Assembly (NCBI GenBank): GCA_031553975.1
Contig: JAVBKP010000128.1
Coordinates: forward strand, 1-32,483
Reading direction: 5' to 3'
DNA: 32,483 bases
Origin: JAVBKP01 sp031553975
Lineage (GTDB): Bacteria > Bacillota > Clostridia > Peptostreptococcales > Anaerovoracaceae
In this document: one piece after another, positions 30,662 to 32,483 of the stretch
Numbering within the stretch: position 1 is the first letter of the stretch
Layout: each line of letters begins with the position of its first letter
The notes under the pieces: generated by a model
Told to the model about the DNA's origin: nothing
Seen by the model: the letters and a program-made list of their open reading frames with translations, nothing else
The model's database searches: none
Program-made: the position numbers and the translations under genes

Positions 30662-32132
30662 GTTGATTCCTCCTTAACTCATCAATAAATTTTAGTCCAT
30701 AGGCGGCAACGATAGCCACTGCCGGTTGAACAAAATAAACATATCTTGGTTGCACTTCAATTAATAAATAAATGACAAATGTAGCAAATATAATATAAGC
30801 AAAAACCACATTACCCTCAAATTTTCGGTTTTCGCGGTTTGAAGACCGTATGATTTGAAAGCAACCAATAGCTGATAGTGCGACCAATATCAAAAATAAC
30901 CAAACATCTGTCATGTCAAAATAGTCAACATAGTACTGCCTTTCGGCTCTGACTTCTTGGAGCTTTTCTTTTTCGTAGGCCTTGGTTTGATCTACTTCTT
31001 TTAAATACTCAAAGGCAGGATATATTCTTGGAAAGGCCCAGAACACACGAACCTTATCTGCAAATAGTTTTGGTAAAAATGTAGGATGATCAAAGATTCT
31101 CTGCTTGATCACGGGCATTTGTATGTCTTTGACAGACTGATTACCTGCCATGGCCTCCTGTGACTGTAGCCAATCATAGTCTTCTTTATTCCACATGCCT
31201 TTAGACTCATGATTAAATCCTAGGGTGAATTTCCACCACGGATTGTTGTTGGCAATCCCATTGGGGTTTATACCTGTAGCCATAATCAGCTGTGATGCCA
31301 CAACACCGATTAGTATGTATGGCACCATAAAACAAACAAATTTCTTAATTGCCCAGCCGGTAGCTTGTTTGTTTGCTTTCTTGGACCATTTTATAACAAT
31401 AAATACAGTAACTGCCACTATAATAACAATACCTTCTGGCCTCATAAGATTACCACATGCAACTAGTACCCCAGCTACTACCGTTCTCACCACACCATTG
31501 GAAATAATCTTGCCATTCTTGACGAAAAAATATAACCCAAGGTATGTTAGAAATGTGGCCATTGGCTGATTGGACAGCCATGTGCCTGTGATGGCTGTAA
31601 AAGGCATAAATGCAAAGAAAGTGGTTACCGCTTTTGCATAACGCTCTTCTAGGTGACCTCGAAGGGTGGCATATATTAATACATTAATTCCTACTGCCGC
31701 CAACGCGTTTACTAACTTAATGGTTTGTATATTCTGGTTAATCTTTAATAGCAGTGTGTCGTACAGTACAAAAGGGGTTTGATAGGCCCAGTCGTAGAAA
31801 TATTTCAATTGATTAAAGCTAGTATCTCCCCTAACTAGCCCTTGGGCGGCATCTAGCACCGTCTTAAAGTCCTGTATAGGCGTGGGAAATAGATGGGTGA
31901 TGGCGTAGTACTTAATGCCAAAAGAAATGGCTATAAGCAGCAAAATATACGCCCCTGTTCGCCTTGGCTGAACAAACCATGCTATCAAGCCCACAGCAAT
32001 AATTGTGAATACAGCCAATCCCTGATTGCTTCTTGTAATCACAGCCCACAATAGAAAAATCATGGCTAGCCCAAAGCATACCATGAATATTCTGTTTATT
32101 ATCCTAAAACCAAGTGTTGTTTCTTTTCTCAT
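30654..32132 (-). CDS. Multi-membrane GT-C/GT39-like glycosyltransferase
   Basis: A 492-residue membrane protein with about eleven hydrophobic segments and one long loop (about 285-385, NPWWKFTLGFNHESKGMW onwards). The first loop contains TPIQDFKTVLDAAQGL, comparable to the acidic motif that lipid-linked-sugar transferases of the GT-C fold carry there. NLMRPEGIVI fits the RPEG-like motif seen in this group, and the end, YIIFATFVIYLLIEVQPRYV, fits its C-terminal segments. Such proteins move a sugar from polyprenyl phosphate to protein or cell-wall acceptors outside. A GtrA-like gene sits immediately upstream (stop four bases before the ATG), consistent with flipping or handling of the lipid-linked donor. 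The acceptor is unknown. Confidence 0.7.
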   Translation of the reverse strand: MRKETTLGFRIINRIFMVCFGLAMIFLLWAVITRSNQGLAVFTIIAVGLIAWFVQPRRTGAYILLLIAISFGIKYYAITHLFPTPIQDFKTVLDAAQGLVRGDTSFNQLKYFYDWAYQTPFVLYDTLLLKINQNIQTIKLVNALAAVGINVLIYATLRGHLEERYAKAVTTFFAFMPFTAITGTWLSNQPMATFLTYLGLYFFVKNGKIISNGVVRTVVAGVLVACGNLMRPEGIVIIVAVTVFIVIKWSKKANKQATGWAIKKFVCFMVPYILIGVVASQLIMATGINPNGIANNNPWWKFTLGFNHESKGMWNKEDYDWLQSQEAMAGNQSVKDIQMPVIKQRIFDHPTFLPKLFADKVRVFWAFPRIYPAFEYLKEVDQTKAYEKEKLQEVRAERQYYVDYFDMTDVWLFLILVALSAIGCFQIIRSSNRENRKFEGNVVFAYIIFATFVIYLLIEVQPRYVYFVQPAVAIVAAYGLKFIDELRRNQRG

Positions 32133-32135
32133 AGG

Positions 32136-32429
32136 TTATAACTCCTGATTTTGTTTTACGCTTTTAAATGCGAAATATTTTTGACCTAGGTAGTTGAACG
32201 TGGTGAACAGCACCATTCCAAATAGCATGGCAGCATTGTCTATAAGCGATATGCTAACCTCTGGCATGACGCTAGTTAAGCCCATTTTCATAGTAGGTCT
32301 TGCAATTAAATAAGCCAATAGATAGCAAACAGCAATATTTATAGCAAATCTGATGCCGCTTTTCAGTATTGGTGCTTTGCTCTTGAATGTAAAATTCCTG
32401 TTCAGTATAAAGCTGATGATACTACCCAC
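32136..32429 (-). pseudogene. GtrA-like membrane protein, N-terminus missing or interrupted
   Basis: The visible 97 residues (from a GTG at 32429 lacking a ribosome binding site) match the last three membrane segments of GtrA-family proteins, including the SFILNRNFTFKS block that normally lies in mid-protein. Similarity extends upstream in the same frame through LGYWTSSAISYIVG to a TGA at 32466-32468, and beyond it LYNKG continues to the window edge. Family members are usually 120-150 residues, so the TGA falls where the second helix should begin. This is either a nonsense mutation, a sequencing error or an internal start. GtrA proteins assist transfer of undecaprenyl-linked sugars; the next gene is a GT-C-like transferase. 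Confidence 0.6.
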
Positions 32430-32483
32430 TATGTAGGAAATCGCCGAAGAAGTCCAGTATCCTAATCACCCTTTGTTATATAG

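Noticed and set aside
1..32483. CRISPR array, tRNA or rRNA genes
   Set aside because: No regularly spaced direct repeats, and no tRNA- or rRNA-like sequence were seen on either strand.

Overview
The window looks like the chromosome of a low-GC Firmicute of class Clostridia, probably near the Lachnospirales. The reasons are AAGGAGG-type ribosome binding sites, TTGACA/TATAAT promoters with 17-base spacers, an AddA-type recombination nuclease, an NADP-type glutamate dehydrogenase and the overall gene content. The genus cannot be named from the sequence alone.

Region 1 (1-4300) is a decayed integrative/mobilizable element. It holds a C-terminally truncated ABC-2 permease, the last third of its ATPase partner joined to the first 41 codons of a sigma-like/HTH element gene, an oriT-like inverted repeat, and a relaxase tail joined to a truncated MobC-like gene. 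The recombination module is still intact: an excisionase-like gene facing an XRE regulator and a tyrosine integrase across a well-formed divergent promoter region. Region 2 (4302-8316) is a minus-strand operon, mgtE - unknown coiled-coil protein - lgt - ychF, led by a candidate short upstream reading frame. Region 3 (8351-9840) is monocistronic gdhA.

Region 4 (9851-19085) is a ten-gene chitooligosaccharide operon: ROK regulator, PTS IIB, IIC, IIA, ChbG-type deacetylase, GH4 phospho-glycosidase, BadF-type amino-sugar kinase, HPr, enzyme I and NagB. It carries a complete phosphorelay from PEP to sugar plus most of the route to fructose-6-phosphate. NagA is not in the window.

Region 5 (19098-22637) is addA without an adjacent addB. 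Region 6 (22696-30126) is a plus-strand run of gpmI, an ATP-grasp protein, a PHP-domain protein, a NodB-type deacetylase and a hybrid histidine kinase. All are tightly spaced or overlapping, and the role of the last four together is unknown. Region 7 (30134-32483) is minus strand: a GtrA-like fragment, a multi-membrane GT-C-like protein and a corrinoid adenosyltransferase.

The most striking structure is a family of three copies of a palindromic repeat (GGGGACGGTTCTAAwT ... AwTTAGAACCGTCCCC, 41-52 bases). One forms the terminator of the chitooligosaccharide operon. The other two lie inside reading frames, in addA and in the NodB-type deacetylase, without breaking the frame. They therefore appear to add short peptides to otherwise conserved proteins, which recalls the protein-coding palindromic elements described in Rickettsia.
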